64,000 nucleotides of DNA, from the NCBI RefSeq assembly GCF_014356525.2, contig NC_052506.1:31130192-31194191 (forward strand). Reading direction: 5' to 3'. A program made the translations under genes and the position numbers. Below are positions 1-10,089 of the stretch, piece after piece. This stretch comes from Nilaparvata lugens (taxonomy: Eukaryota > Arthropoda > Insecta > Hemiptera > Delphacidae). Positions within the stretch are counted from its first letter, which is position 1, and each line of letters opens with the position of its first letter. The notes under the pieces were generated by a model that saw only the letters and a list, made by a program, of their open reading frames with translations, had not been told where the DNA came from and did not search any database.

Positions 1-62
<62 letters not shown>
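1..62. repeat. (TA)n microsatellite
   Basis: About 30 TA dinucleotides at the window edge. Likely length-polymorphic. Confidence 0.95.
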
Positions 63-65
<3 letters not shown>

Positions 66-760
66 AAACTTTAAAGTTTGTAATATAAATTAAAACAGGA
101 GACACAAGACATAAATAGATTGAAAACACTACAACTTAGAAATGAAAACTTACATTAGAAATGGGGGAAATTTTCGGAAACTGAGTTTCCTTCCTCAACC
201 GAGCAGTGAGTGGGTAGCCTACAGTTTGAAATCAAATGGTCGTGACCACAGAGTACGCACGGAGAGTCAATTGTAGCAGCAGAGACCACAGATTATGCGG
301 TGCAGACAGATGGAGAGAAAAAGGGTACAGATTCAGGGGACATTATAGGGTATTTAGGGGGCGGTTACAAACAGGATATTTAAGATTTGAGTAGGTTATG
401 AATAAGGAAAGGTGTAGCTTATGAATTGATAGAAAAGAGGAGATTTGAAATTAGAAATCAAAAATTGCATGGTTGCCTGTAAAGTCGGTATATGGGCGAA
501 AGTTTTATGTGACAACGACTTGAGTGGTAAAATAATTTTAATGTGAATATTCATTCGTATAGTAGGAAGAAGGATGAAATAATAGTAACAATTTGAAACA
601 TTTATTTATACAAAGAATTATATTTAAAACATTAATTTATTCGAAGAATCTCGCACTGAACCACAACATCGTGATTACTACAATATAACCTATTTACTTA
701 TGCATGATTATGTGATTATGCATTATTGTGATTACTACAACATAACCTATTCACTTATTC
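63..760. other. No gene seen
   Basis: AT-rich, no supportable ORF. A 30-bp sequence (GTGATTACTACAATATAACC start) occurs twice, near 670 and 730. Confidence 0.5.
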
Positions 761-762
761 AC

Positions 763-821
763 CTAAGCAGGCACAGTCGCAGGAGATTGCTTGCGGCGCC
801 TGCGCAGGTTGACTGCTCCAT
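763..821 (-). CDS. Possible first exon of a gene leaving the window
   Basis: The segment 770-950 is much richer in GC/CpG than its surroundings. On the minus strand an ATG at 821 opens 19 codons (MEQSTCAGAASNLLRLCLL) to a GTGAAT donor in phase 2, preceded by about 130 bp resembling an insect 5' leader. No homology recognised; the remainder would lie left of the window. Confidence 0.22.
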
Positions 822-1202
822 TTCACTCTCTCTCCAGGTGAATGCCTTCGGATTGCTGGCTGCTGCTGCGTTGCTCGCCACTGCTCCTATTCGTGCTCTT
901 TCCAGACGACCGTGAACCGAAACGAACGCTCTCACTCGCTCTCATTGTGAGCGCATAATGTGGGAACGTAACACAGTTTCTTGAAGTGTCACCCGGCAAA
1001 CCAATTTATAAGACGTTGTCACGTCAAAAAAGAATTAGACTAAAATTGGAGAAAGTAATTGTAGAATTGAACTTGAATGAAATTTATTTTTCATTTTCAT
1101 TGAGCATTTAATATATATTTGATAGCTGTGAAATTTATTATGATATGATGAAATTTATTTCAATTCAATTAAACAGTTGGTGTAGAGTTGATAGCTATGG
1201 TA

Positions 1203-1643
1203 CTATTGCTGTCTGTTAAGACCAGGACTGGAAGCAGCTCCAAGCACCCAAATAAAAGCCAATTCTTTTGTCTTGATATCTATGGAGGGGGCTGTGGGAG
1301 GGAGGGTGGCAAGGACTTTGACTTTGAAGCATTTGTCAAAGTTCTTGTTGTGCTCAGAGCCATGGGTAGGGATAAGTAGGGAAGTATTATTTTTAAAGAA
1401 AGCCCTGTGATTGTTGATCTGGAGGTTTAGGGCAGTGGTGGTTTCACCTATATAGAAGGCAGGACAGAAGTTGCAGGAAAGGAGGTAGATGAAATTTTTG
1501 GAGATGCAATTACTGGATTGATGGATTTGGTGGGTGTAGTTGGTGATAGGACTGGTAAAGGAGATGGAAGAATCAGTGATAGGACAGGTTTTACAGCGGG
1601 GGCGTTTGCAAGGTAGGGTACTAGGTGGAGAATTTTCACTCAC
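1203..1643 (-). pseudogene. Penelope-like element fragment, GIY-YIG endonuclease domain
   Basis: 146-codon reading frame with a Cys-rich lead (PCKRPRCKTCPI), then NFIYLLSCNFCPAFYIGET and INNHRAF. These are the GIY and YIG blocks of the C-terminal endonuclease of Penelope-like retroelements and related ORFs, followed by HGSEHNKNFD. The reverse transcriptase is absent. The flank to 1980 looks like degraded sequence of the same element. Confidence 0.6.
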
Positions 1644-2004
1644 CTCTGATGAAATCCCAACTCCACCTGGTACCCTACCTTGTATAATACTGCCATTATC
1701 ATGTGGACTTCACTGTAGATTCCGTGTCTATAGGTTCAGCATACATTGTAAACACAATGATGAGAAAATGTTTAATGTCCCACTTGCTTCAGTTTTCTGG
1801 AATAGACACTTGCAGATCTGAAATCTTGAAAAAATGAAGATCAGTGGCATTCTGTGATGAAGGGTGAACTGTGTGATTGTTGAGGTACATTATTATATTC
1901 ACGTGGGAGGTGGAGATATATGGTGTGGGAGTGTTGAATGAGGGGAGTCTCACTGTAGAACTGCACCTTACAAGTGCGCTAGTGTAGTATCTGTTTGAGT
2001 AACC

Positions 2005-2067
2005 CCATAGAGAAACAATACCATAAGGTATAATGCTATTATTGCTTACTCTATTGTTTGTCTATGG
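2005..2067. repeat. Short imperfect hairpin
   Basis: CCATAGAGAAACAATA (2005-2020) and its complement with one mismatch (2052-2067) flank a 31-bp loop. Possibly a small MITE. Confidence 0.4.
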
Positions 2068-2199
2068 TAACACATTCGTTGGAGCAGTTTGTTACCTGCT
2101 ACTTGGAAATATAAGTGTTACTTCGTTTTCATGAACCAGTGAATGGATGAGCATGTACAGTTGGCAGCCATTGTGAATTAATGAACACGTGTAGCCATC

Positions 2200-2442
2200 A
2201 TGTCTGAGAAATCATCTCATTTTAATTGTAGTTTATGCAAAAATCAATTGTCCAATAGTTATAATTTGCAGCAGCATCTTCAAAATGTTCATGGAAGAAA
2301 TAGACCTGTGAAGGAGCAATATGTCCATTCAAAGACTGTAGAAGAACATTCAGCAGTAAACATTCAGAGTTAGTGAGACACTTGACAGAGAAGCATGCAT
2401 TTCAGCCATCAATCGATGAATTCATGTTTGCTTCTGAAGATG
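2200..2442 (+). pseudogene. Frameshifted two-finger C2H2 exon
   Basis: ATG at 2200 leads into a C2H2 finger (CSLCKNQLSNSYNLQQHLQN ending VH; C-x2-C-x12-H-x4-H). Then, in the -1 frame, comes a second finger beginning CPFKDCRRTFSS and ending HLTEKH (C-x4-C-x12-H-x4-H), and a GTAAGT donor after 2442. A one-base shift near 2316-2321 separates them, and the first frame stops at 2368-2370. Either a decayed exon of a zinc-finger/transposon-derived gene or an assembly error. Downstream exons not found. Confidence 0.45.
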
Positions 2443-3283
2443 GTAAGTTATTTGTAGTTATTTAAGTTTATAATGTAGTCAAGTTGTTGACAATCTTTAA
2501 AACTTGTGACCCCCTGGATTGGAGAACTTGCTCATAAATAGTTGTATTTTAATCTTTGAAACCTGCAATTTTCAATCAAAGAGAGTTGGTGAAAATTATG
2601 GAAACAGCTTAATATTCCTTTTACAAGGATAATTTTACATTAAGTTTTTATTGGGGATACAATTTGAAAAGAAGATTACTCTTAAAAATTACTCTGTCAC
2701 ATCAACATTTTTGTCCCTCATATCAATCCAAATTCATTTTTTAATGAGAAGATGGTTATGTGATACATGATTTCGATAAGTTCAAAGAGAAAATGAATAA
2801 CAAAAACTGCACATTATCTTAAACCGTTTCAGTTTGTTAATGTAAGGGCAGTTTGCACAGAGACAGTTTAAACTGGATTAAATCCGTATCAAGCCTTGTT
2901 TGTTATAATTTGTTTCATTTTGAGCTAAAGCCACAGTTTTTTCAGTATTAGATTTTTTTTCTAACATGAGTGCATAGAACATAGAACAATAAATTGCCAT
3001 ATAGCCATCAACAGAAATTGAAGAAGCATAAAAAGTGCCAGTGTATAGTTTTACAAATTTGATACATTAAATTGAAAACCTAGCAATGTTTCCAGGGTGC
3101 AATGAATCAATTAAAGTAATTTCCGACTTTAATAATTTAAGAGGTTATGTTGTGTTTTATTTCATTGACGAATCATTTTCAGTTCCACTGAATGCCAGTC
3201 ACAGCTCAGTAACAGTTATCACAGTGAACGGAACTGCTCTAACAAATAAGTTACAAGCGCATGCATCTCTAGGTTAGATTGGG
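2443..3283. other. No gene seen
   Basis: AT-rich sequence following the zinc-finger exon; no supportable ORF or clear repeat. Confidence 0.5.
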
Positions 3284-4100
3284 CCGCGGAATTGGAAATA
3301 TCTGGAACTCAAAATATCAATGTAAATGTCATATGCTTGAAAACTGTTGCTGGGTGGAACTCCGAATATTTGTCAGACAGCGGAATTGGAAATATCCGGA
3401 ACTCGAAATATGTTGCTAGGCGGAATTGGGAGTATCTGGAACTCAAATTATTTGTTTGTCAGATGGCGGAATTGGAAATATCTGGAACTCAGAATATAAG
3501 TGCCAAAGTGGGAGTACTGGTAATGTGTTTGTTATTGAGAAATGGTTCAAGTCTGACTTATTTTATGGAATGATATGGACTAATTAGCCCACTTAGGGTA
3601 ATTCATAGCTCATTATATATTAATTTTGAACGGAAATATTGGACTTGAACTTTAAACAGTAGAAACAACTTGGCTGATCTTTTTGGACTTGTTTTTCATT
3701 ATCAAAATTTGGGAATAGAATACTTTTGGACCTGGTCTGTCGTTCTTCTCCAATTATATTCATATTCATACAAGCTTATATTATGCAAGCTTTCAAAACT
3801 CTGTTATCTGTTTCAACAAACAAGACTGACGACTGTTGATGTGTTGATGAATTTATTTTAGGTTAACTATAGAACCCTTCATTTGTTTTGCGATAAATTT
3901 GTTTCATCCCACATCTACCCAGTCTCGCTAATAACGATCGATATTGTGAGTTCGATATATTTCCAATTCCACATACTTCCAATTCCACCAGCTGACAAGA
4001 TATTTTGAGTTCCGCCTGTCAACATATTCAGAGTTTCATATATTTCCAATTCCGGCCAGCTGCAAGATATTTTGAGTTCCATATATTCCCAATTCATGCG
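3284..4100. repeat. Foldback element with inverted arrays of short subrepeats
   Basis: The left arm (3284-3500) has four imperfect direct copies of GGAATTGGAAATATCTGGAA followed by CTCAAAATAT. The right arm (3940-4100) has the same units in reverse complement. The 440 bp between are unrelated. Probable non-autonomous foldback-type DNA element. Confidence 0.65.
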
Positions 4101-4399
4101 ACCCGTTAGATTCCTACAACGAGACGCACGTAAAATGATAGAGAAAAAAACGGCTAAATCTCCAAATGAAAGAAAAATTTGGCCTGGAAAGGAACCAATG
4201 TAACGTCGTCAAACTTGAACTATTCGGGGGTGTCGATCAAATGTGCGAGAATCAGCACATCATTGGGAAGGATCTCAGATGTGCGATATTTCAGGAATAG
4301 AGAGTACCACACAGCAGCTTCTCTTTGTCTCAGAAACAGAGTAACGGCCAGCAACAGTCACAGTTATAACATAGTTATTCAAAAGTATTCTTTGAGTAT

Positions 4400-4477
4400 C
4401 TATAGTGAGGTCCACGTTATAATGGTAGTGTACGATTTGCAATGGTGTTGCTATCCTTGTCTATCGTTCAACAAATG
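4400..4477. repeat. MITE end fragment
   Basis: CTATAGTGAGGTCCACGTTA and the following TAATGG match the terminal repeat of the element at 43447-43667, and TGCTATCCTTGTCTATCG matches its interior. Truncated copy. Confidence 0.6.
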
Positions 4478-4483
4478 TGAAAG

Positions 4484-4700
4484 AGTCAGGGGTTAGGTTT
4501 TATTCAGGTTATATTTAATAATGTTTTATTAGGATAGGTTAGGTTTTTGCTTTAAAATTGCAATATGCTAGAAGGGGCTTGGGTCTAGGTAGAGTTATGT
4601 TTTTGATGTTTCAAAGGTAAAAGGATAGGTTAGGGGGTTAGGATTTTGCTTTGAACCACATGTTTGTGAACATGTTCATTAAATGAACTACATGTTTGTG
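4484..4700. repeat. GGTTAGG-rich degenerate repeat
   Basis: Units like GGTTAGGTTTTTGCTTTGAA alternate with GCAATATGCTAG and GTTATGTTTTTTGATGTTTC. The same family covers 8455-8930 with about three units. It ends in repeated ACATGTTTGTGAACATGT near-palindromes (4650-4705). Confidence 0.55.
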
Positions 4701-5398
4701 AACATGTTGTAACGTTCAAAATCCGAATGGATAAATAAAATTCCTATTTGAAGAAATTTATAGGTCTAAGTGAAATGATAGGCTAATATCGCCAAAGATG
4801 ATAACGTTAAAGATTAGATAATATCAGGCATCATGGCCAAATTGTACAACAGCCGAATAGGAATGAAAATAATTTTTGCTACCTTTATAATATTATATAA
4901 AATATTGAAAATTTGAGGTTAGGCATAAAACATCTACTGATCGGCAACCTAATGATCGACTGAGTCGCATAACGTAGAATCTGACCAAACACCTTGGCAG
5001 AAGCTTGTTGTAGCGAAGCAGTGTTCAACTTGAGGAACCAAAGGTTACACGTGGCTATTGCTGTAATATGAGAATCAATCTATAACCTTTATAAAATTAC
5101 TTTGCATGTAAAAAGCATATTAAAAAACCCAACAAAAATAATTAAATGTATTAAGGAAGTAGGAGGTTACTAGGCGCATGAATACTATAATAATTTACAT
5201 GCACCAATCAAATGGTGGCAATTGATAGCGGCAATAGTGAGCCGATACAAATATATTGTATATATTTCTACAAATGATAAGAATTTATAAATTATTATTG
5301 TGCAGTTTATGTTTTTGATATGGCCCGAAGGCAATTAAATTATTAAAGATGTAACATAAGTAATAATTTAATAGTTTGGTACGGTCTATTTGAGCCAT
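4701..5398. other. No gene seen
   Basis: AT-rich; no supportable ORF. Confidence 0.45.
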
Positions 5399-5645
5399 GA
5401 ATGGCGGAGGAACAGAGTATTTAATTTCATGTAAATTTGGAAATCGGAAATGAGAATTGTGATTAGAAAAGAGAATTTCGACACTTGCCTGCCAACGACC
5501 ACCATGAGATGTAACCAAAATCATGGCGGAGGAACAGAGTATTTAAATTTCATGTAAATTTGGAAATCGGAAATGAGAATTGTGAATTAGAAAAGAGAAT
5601 TTTGACACTTGCCTGCCACGACCACCATGAGATGTAACCAAAATT
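5399..5645. repeat. Tandem duplication, about 123-bp unit, two copies
   Basis: Both units start ATGGCGGAGGAACAGAGTAT and end ACCATGAGATGTAACCAAAA. They differ by a few single-base indels. Confidence 0.85.
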
Positions 5646-6204
5646 ATAGAGCGTAATATCTTACTATACCTTTTAATAACTTAAAGTAAATCGAATTATT
5701 AAATTTTTTCATAAGACTTTGTGATGCTAATGTAAAGCAGAAGTCATTTTAAATAATTTTTTAACCCCTTGGAAGAGACGACTCCGGCTACAAATAATCC
5801 AGGACCACCAGGAGTTTGGATCGACATCAGCAGCTCATAGAAAATTCCAGCACGTGAGTGAAAAATATTCGAAATAGTGATAGGGCGCCCTCAGTGCTTC
5901 GAAATGAAATAAGAATCAAAGCTAGCTCGTCAAAAGGGTTTTTTATAAATTAAGAATTTGGTAAAAATACTTGCGCAAGTAAGATAGTATAAAGGTATTT
6001 TATTAGATAGTAACGAATCAATCCATATATCAAAAGATCTATCAATCAAAGAATACTAAGTTCTAGGCTGTCAATACAATATTCATATGATCATTAATCT
6101 CTGCAATATAATTTGCGATAATATAATGTAGCTCTGATTCACTAGATGAATTGATCTTGAATGAAAAAGACTAAGAAATTGTCAAAAAACCACTGATTAT
6201 TGAT
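5646..6204. other. No gene seen
   Basis: AT-rich unannotated sequence leading into the 3' tail of the Penelope-like fragment. Confidence 0.4.
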
Positions 6205-7085
6205 AATTAGAAAGACCGGTTTCAGTTATTACACCATTGTCAATCTCTGATAAACTAAAACTAAATACAAGAGCAGCAGAATTTATACTAGTAGGCGAGT
6301 ACTGCTATGGTCGAGGGCATGAACGCCTGCCATTGGCCTAGCTAGACAGTCTCCTCCCCCTCAACGGTGTGACAAAATGGCGGCTTAAGCAACAGAATCG
6401 CCATGATAATAAAATTTACTATCTGGTACAAAATAAGAACCAAGAAAACAAATGTGAAGATAATAAAACAAATATGTAAATGAAAAACTATTGACTAATG
6501 TATGCTTACATGTTTATGATAAAACTAAATTTGTAGTGTTGTACTGGTTGAAATGAATCTGGTCATTTAAACTATACTGGGGATTTTCCTTAATTACTCT
6601 TGTTATTTCTAAAGCCTCTAGAATATTCAAAGATTTGCCTTTGTTATTAACATGCAGAAACTCAACATTCTCTGTCCACAATAATCTGTCCACCATACTT
6701 TCTTCATACCCATTTGTGACAGCTATCTGTTTAATTTTAGTGATCTCTTTTAGTGAAATTTAGCGGAAAAATATTCTAACTGTAATAAATTTTTATATTC
6801 GTTGAATATCCTACATCAATATGCTATCCAATAGAATTGGAGATTAGCAGAAGCTGTGCTGTTGAGGCAATATCAAAATCATGATTGCTCATAGGTATTG
6901 TTAGTGCTCTATAGACCATGCTATTGAAAGCAGCAAGTTTGTGAGAAATAGGATGACAAGAATGAAGAGGAATGATAACATCAGTATGGGTTGGTTTTCT
7001 GAAAATAGAAAACTTGTGAAAACCAGTGCTATGATCTATTCTTAAATCTAGGAAATTCAATACACAATCCTGTTCTACCTCTACA
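6205..7085 (-). pseudogene. Penelope-like element fragment, RT thumb plus 3' tail
   Basis: Minus-strand order: 7060-6824 encodes NFLDLRIDHSTGFHKFSIFR then KPTHTDVIIPLHSCHPISHK, the post-YxDD thumb region of Penelope-like RTs. 6696-6514 encodes ENVEFLHVNNKGKSLNILEA, the tail after the endonuclease. The GIY-YIG domain between them is missing. The 3' flank carries a CTGAAACCGGTC motif (about 6215-6230) typical of such element ends. Confidence 0.55.
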
Positions 7086-7133
7086 GTGAATTTAATGATA
7101 AATCATCATTGGATAATAATATCTTCATCAAAT

Positions 7134-7624
7134 AGAATGACGATTGGCTCCAGTTACAGTGCTCGGTAACCATCATCACAAAGAACGTTACATTCAAAGA
7201 ACTGACTGGATGGAACAGGAAAAAACCCGTTGCTAACGCATGCGCGATACGGTGCTGTCTGAGACAGAGAGTGGTTTGTTACCACACAAGAACACAAGGT
7301 GGACTTAGCTTAAATGTATTCTTTAGTCCTAAATGTATGGAGAGACGAAAAGCAATAATTACTATATTGCATTTTATTCACTGCCTCACTTTAATTCAGC
7401 TCTCACATATCAACTCAGAATAAATTAATAAGTAAAATGATGGTTTTCTTTTCAACCATTATGACAATCATGATTACACAAACCACTCTCTGTCTCAGAC
7501 AGCACCGTATCGCGCATGCGTTAGCAACGGGTTTTTTCCTGTTCCATCCAGTCAGTTCTTCGAATGTAACGTTCTTTGTGATGATGGTTACCGAGCACTG
7601 TAACTGGAGCCAATCGTCATTCTA
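7134..7624. repeat. Foldback element, 147-bp inverted repeats
   Basis: 7134-7279 and 7478-7624 are near-perfect inverted repeats (AGAATGACGATTGGCTCCAG outer end; GAGACAGAGAGTGGTTTGT inner end) around a 198-bp spacer. No transposase ORF. No clear target duplication. Confidence 0.75.
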
Positions 7625-8094
7625 TTTTCTTTTTATTTTCATTCTATTTCTTTTCAACCATTATGACAATCATGATTGTGTTGTTACACAGCATGGATGA
7701 GACGTTTCAGAGGAACTACCACACTAGTGCTGCAGACTAGATGAATTAAAATACCTGTAGGAGAGTGAGGTAATTGAATATTAGTAAACTAATTTATTTA
7801 CAACAAAACAAGAATGAACAAGTTTTCATTTATTAGTTAAGCTCAAGATATTCAAGAACAGAAGTACTAACTTGATAAGTAGAGTAAAACTGTTACATAT
7901 CTTTTTAGCTATGGTACTAGAACCATGTAAGATGGAACTAGATACCTAGTTTTCAGAATCTTATAGCTAAATCCATACCGTAACATATCCAAATAAATGC
8001 AATTTTCATAATCGTTCTGTTTTATTTTTTTTTCCAATTGTCATTGCCTTCAAAGATTGATCACTTGTACAAAATTAGGACAGTTCTTTGAAAA

Positions 8095-8276
8095 CTACCG
8101 ATTTTTGGCAAGCTTGCCAGTATCATTGGACGTTGATGCAGTAACTGCAGTCACAGTTGCACTTATAACTTTTCTCACTTTCTTATGCAAGTTCAGAAAT
8201 TTTCTTTTCTTCTTTTTTTTCTTTCCACCATTTGAATTAGTTTTATCTTCTTCATCATCTGAATCTTCAGCAGCCT
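8095..8276 (-). CDS. Duplicate of the terminal exon (distal copy)
   Basis: Same 182-bp exon, acceptor and stop as 9908-10089, in a duplicated block. The visible coding difference is synonymous (one lysine codon AAG to AAA). An AATAAA also follows. It is an alternative last exon if the proximal poly(A) site is skipped; otherwise it is redundant. Confidence 0.5.
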
Positions 8277-8454
8277 CTGAAAAAAAAATTGATTCATTTT
8301 ACTCAGACTAAAATCTTGAATTCAGCACAAGTTAAAGACGTAAGAATTCATTTTCCTTGAACTATGTCAGAATAAATATCAAGATTGCAAACATGTTCAT
8401 GATATGAACCACATGTTTATGTTTGGTTCTAAAGATGACGAATAAATCTAAAGT

Positions 8455-8930
8455 ATTAAATGTGAAAGGGTTAGAGGTTAGGTTTTATCTAGGTTATATT
8501 TAATAATGTGTTATTAGGATAGGTTAGGTTTTTGCTTTGAAATTGCAATATGCTAGATGGGGCTGGGGTGCAGTTAGAGTTATGTTATTTGATGTTTCAA
8601 ATGTGAAAGGATAGGTTAGGGGGCTAGGATTTTGCTTTGAAATCTAAATTATTAAATGTGAAGGGGTTAGGGGTTAGGTTTTTTTGTATTATATTTAATA
8701 ATGTTCCATAAGGTTAGGTTGGGTATTTGCTTTAAAATTGCAATATGCTAGAAAGGGGGTCCAGGTAGAATTATGCTTTTTGATATTTCAAAGGTGGAAA
8801 GATAGGTTAGGATTTTGCTTTGAAATTGCAATATGCTGGAAGGGATTAGAGGTTTTTCAAATAGTTATGTTTATTGATGTTTTAAATGTGAAAGGGGAGG
8901 TTGAGGGTTCGGTTTTTGTTTTGGAATGAC
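8455..8930. repeat. GGTTAGG-rich degenerate repeat, second locus
   Basis: Three to four diverged units of the family at 4484-4700, lying between the two duplicated blocks at 7.1-8.4 and 9.0-10.2 kb. Confidence 0.55.
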
Positions 8931-9082
8931 AATAATTATGCTGACTTAGTTATAGTGTTTTTTAACATCAGTTAAATAACAACTGTTATATTTTTCAAAA
9001 GTACTCTTTCTTTTATAAAATAAAATGATAATATATTGAATTTAATGATAAATCATCATTGGATAATAATATCTTCATCAAA

Positions 9083-9416
9083 TAGAATGACGATTGGCTC
9101 CAGTTACAGTGCTCGGTAACCATCATCACAAAGAACTGGCTGGATGGAACAGGAAAAAACCCGTTGCTAACGCATGCGCGATACGGTGCTGTCTGAGACA
9201 GAGAGTGGTTTGTGCTAACGCATGCGCGATACGGTGCTGTCTGAGACAGAGAGTGGTATGTGTGTGGTAACAAACCACTCTCTGTCTCAGACAGCACCGT
9301 ATCGCGCATGCGTTAGCAACGGGTTTTTTCCTGTTCCATCCAGTCAGTTTTTTGAATGTAACGTTCTTTGTGATGATGGTTACCGAGCACTGTAACTGGA
9401 GCCAATGGTCATTCTA
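9083..9416. repeat. Foldback element, nearly closed palindrome
   Basis: Second copy of the 7134-7624 element. The spacer is replaced by a partial repeat of the inner arm (GCTAACGCATGCGCGATACG occurs twice before the turn). Confidence 0.7.
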
Positions 9417-9834
9417 TTTTCTTTTTATTTTCATTCTATTTTCTTTTTATTTTCATTCTATTTCTTTTCAACCATTATGACAATCATGATTGTGTTGTTA
9501 CACAGCATGGATGAGACTTTTCAGAGGAACTACCACACTAGTGCTGCAGACTAGATGAATTAAAATACCTGTAGGAGAGTGAGGTGATTGAATATTAGTA
9601 AACTAATTTATTTACAACAAAACAAGAATGAACAAGTTTTCATTTATTAGTTAAGCTCAAGATATTCAAGAACAGAAGTACTAACTTGATAAGTAGAGTA
9701 AAACTGTTACATATCTTTTTAGCTATGGTACTAGAACCATGTAAGATGGAACTAGATACCTAGTTTTCAGAATCTTATAGCTAAATCCATACCGTAACAT
9801 ATCCAAATAAATGCAATTTTCATAATCGTTCTGT

Positions 9835-9840
9835 TTTATT
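9835..9840 (-). promoter_or_regulatory. Poly(A) signal after the terminal exon
   Basis: AATAAA on the minus strand about 70 bp after the stop at 9908, a normal spacing for cleavage and polyadenylation. A second AATAAA follows near 9804. The duplicate block has the same signals near 8030. Confidence 0.5.
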
Positions 9841-9907
9841 TTTTTTCCAATTGTCATTGCCTTCAAAGATTGATCACTTGTACAAAATTAGGACAGTTCT
9901 TTGAAAA

Positions 9908-10089
9908 CTACCGATTTTTGGCAAGCTTGCCAGTATCATTGGACGTTGATGCAGTAACTGCAGTCACAGTTGCACTTATAACTTTTCTCACTTTCTTATG
10001 CAAGTTCAGAAATTTTCTTTTCTTCTTTTTCTTCTTTCCACCATTTGAATTAGTTTTATCTTCTTCATCATCTGAATCTTCAGCAGCCT
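9908..10089 (-). CDS. CCP terminal exon (proximal copy)
   Basis: Acceptor TTTTTTTTCAG, phase 1 in, 59 codons then TAG at 9908: [17 protein letters not shown], a run of six lysines, [20 protein letters not shown], ending KLAKNR. An AATAAA lies about 70 bp past the stop (9835-9840). The acidic-then-lysine tail resembles CCP2-type C-termini. A nearly identical exon occurs at 8095-8276. Confidence 0.62.

Noticed and set aside
4640..4705. p53-like GAACATGTTC half-sites
   Set aside because: They are part of a repeated near-palindrome in the GGTTAGG repeat family, not near any promoter.
4484..8930. Telomeric TTAGG repeats
   Set aside because: GGTTAGG recurs, but within long degenerate units, never as consecutive TTAGG.
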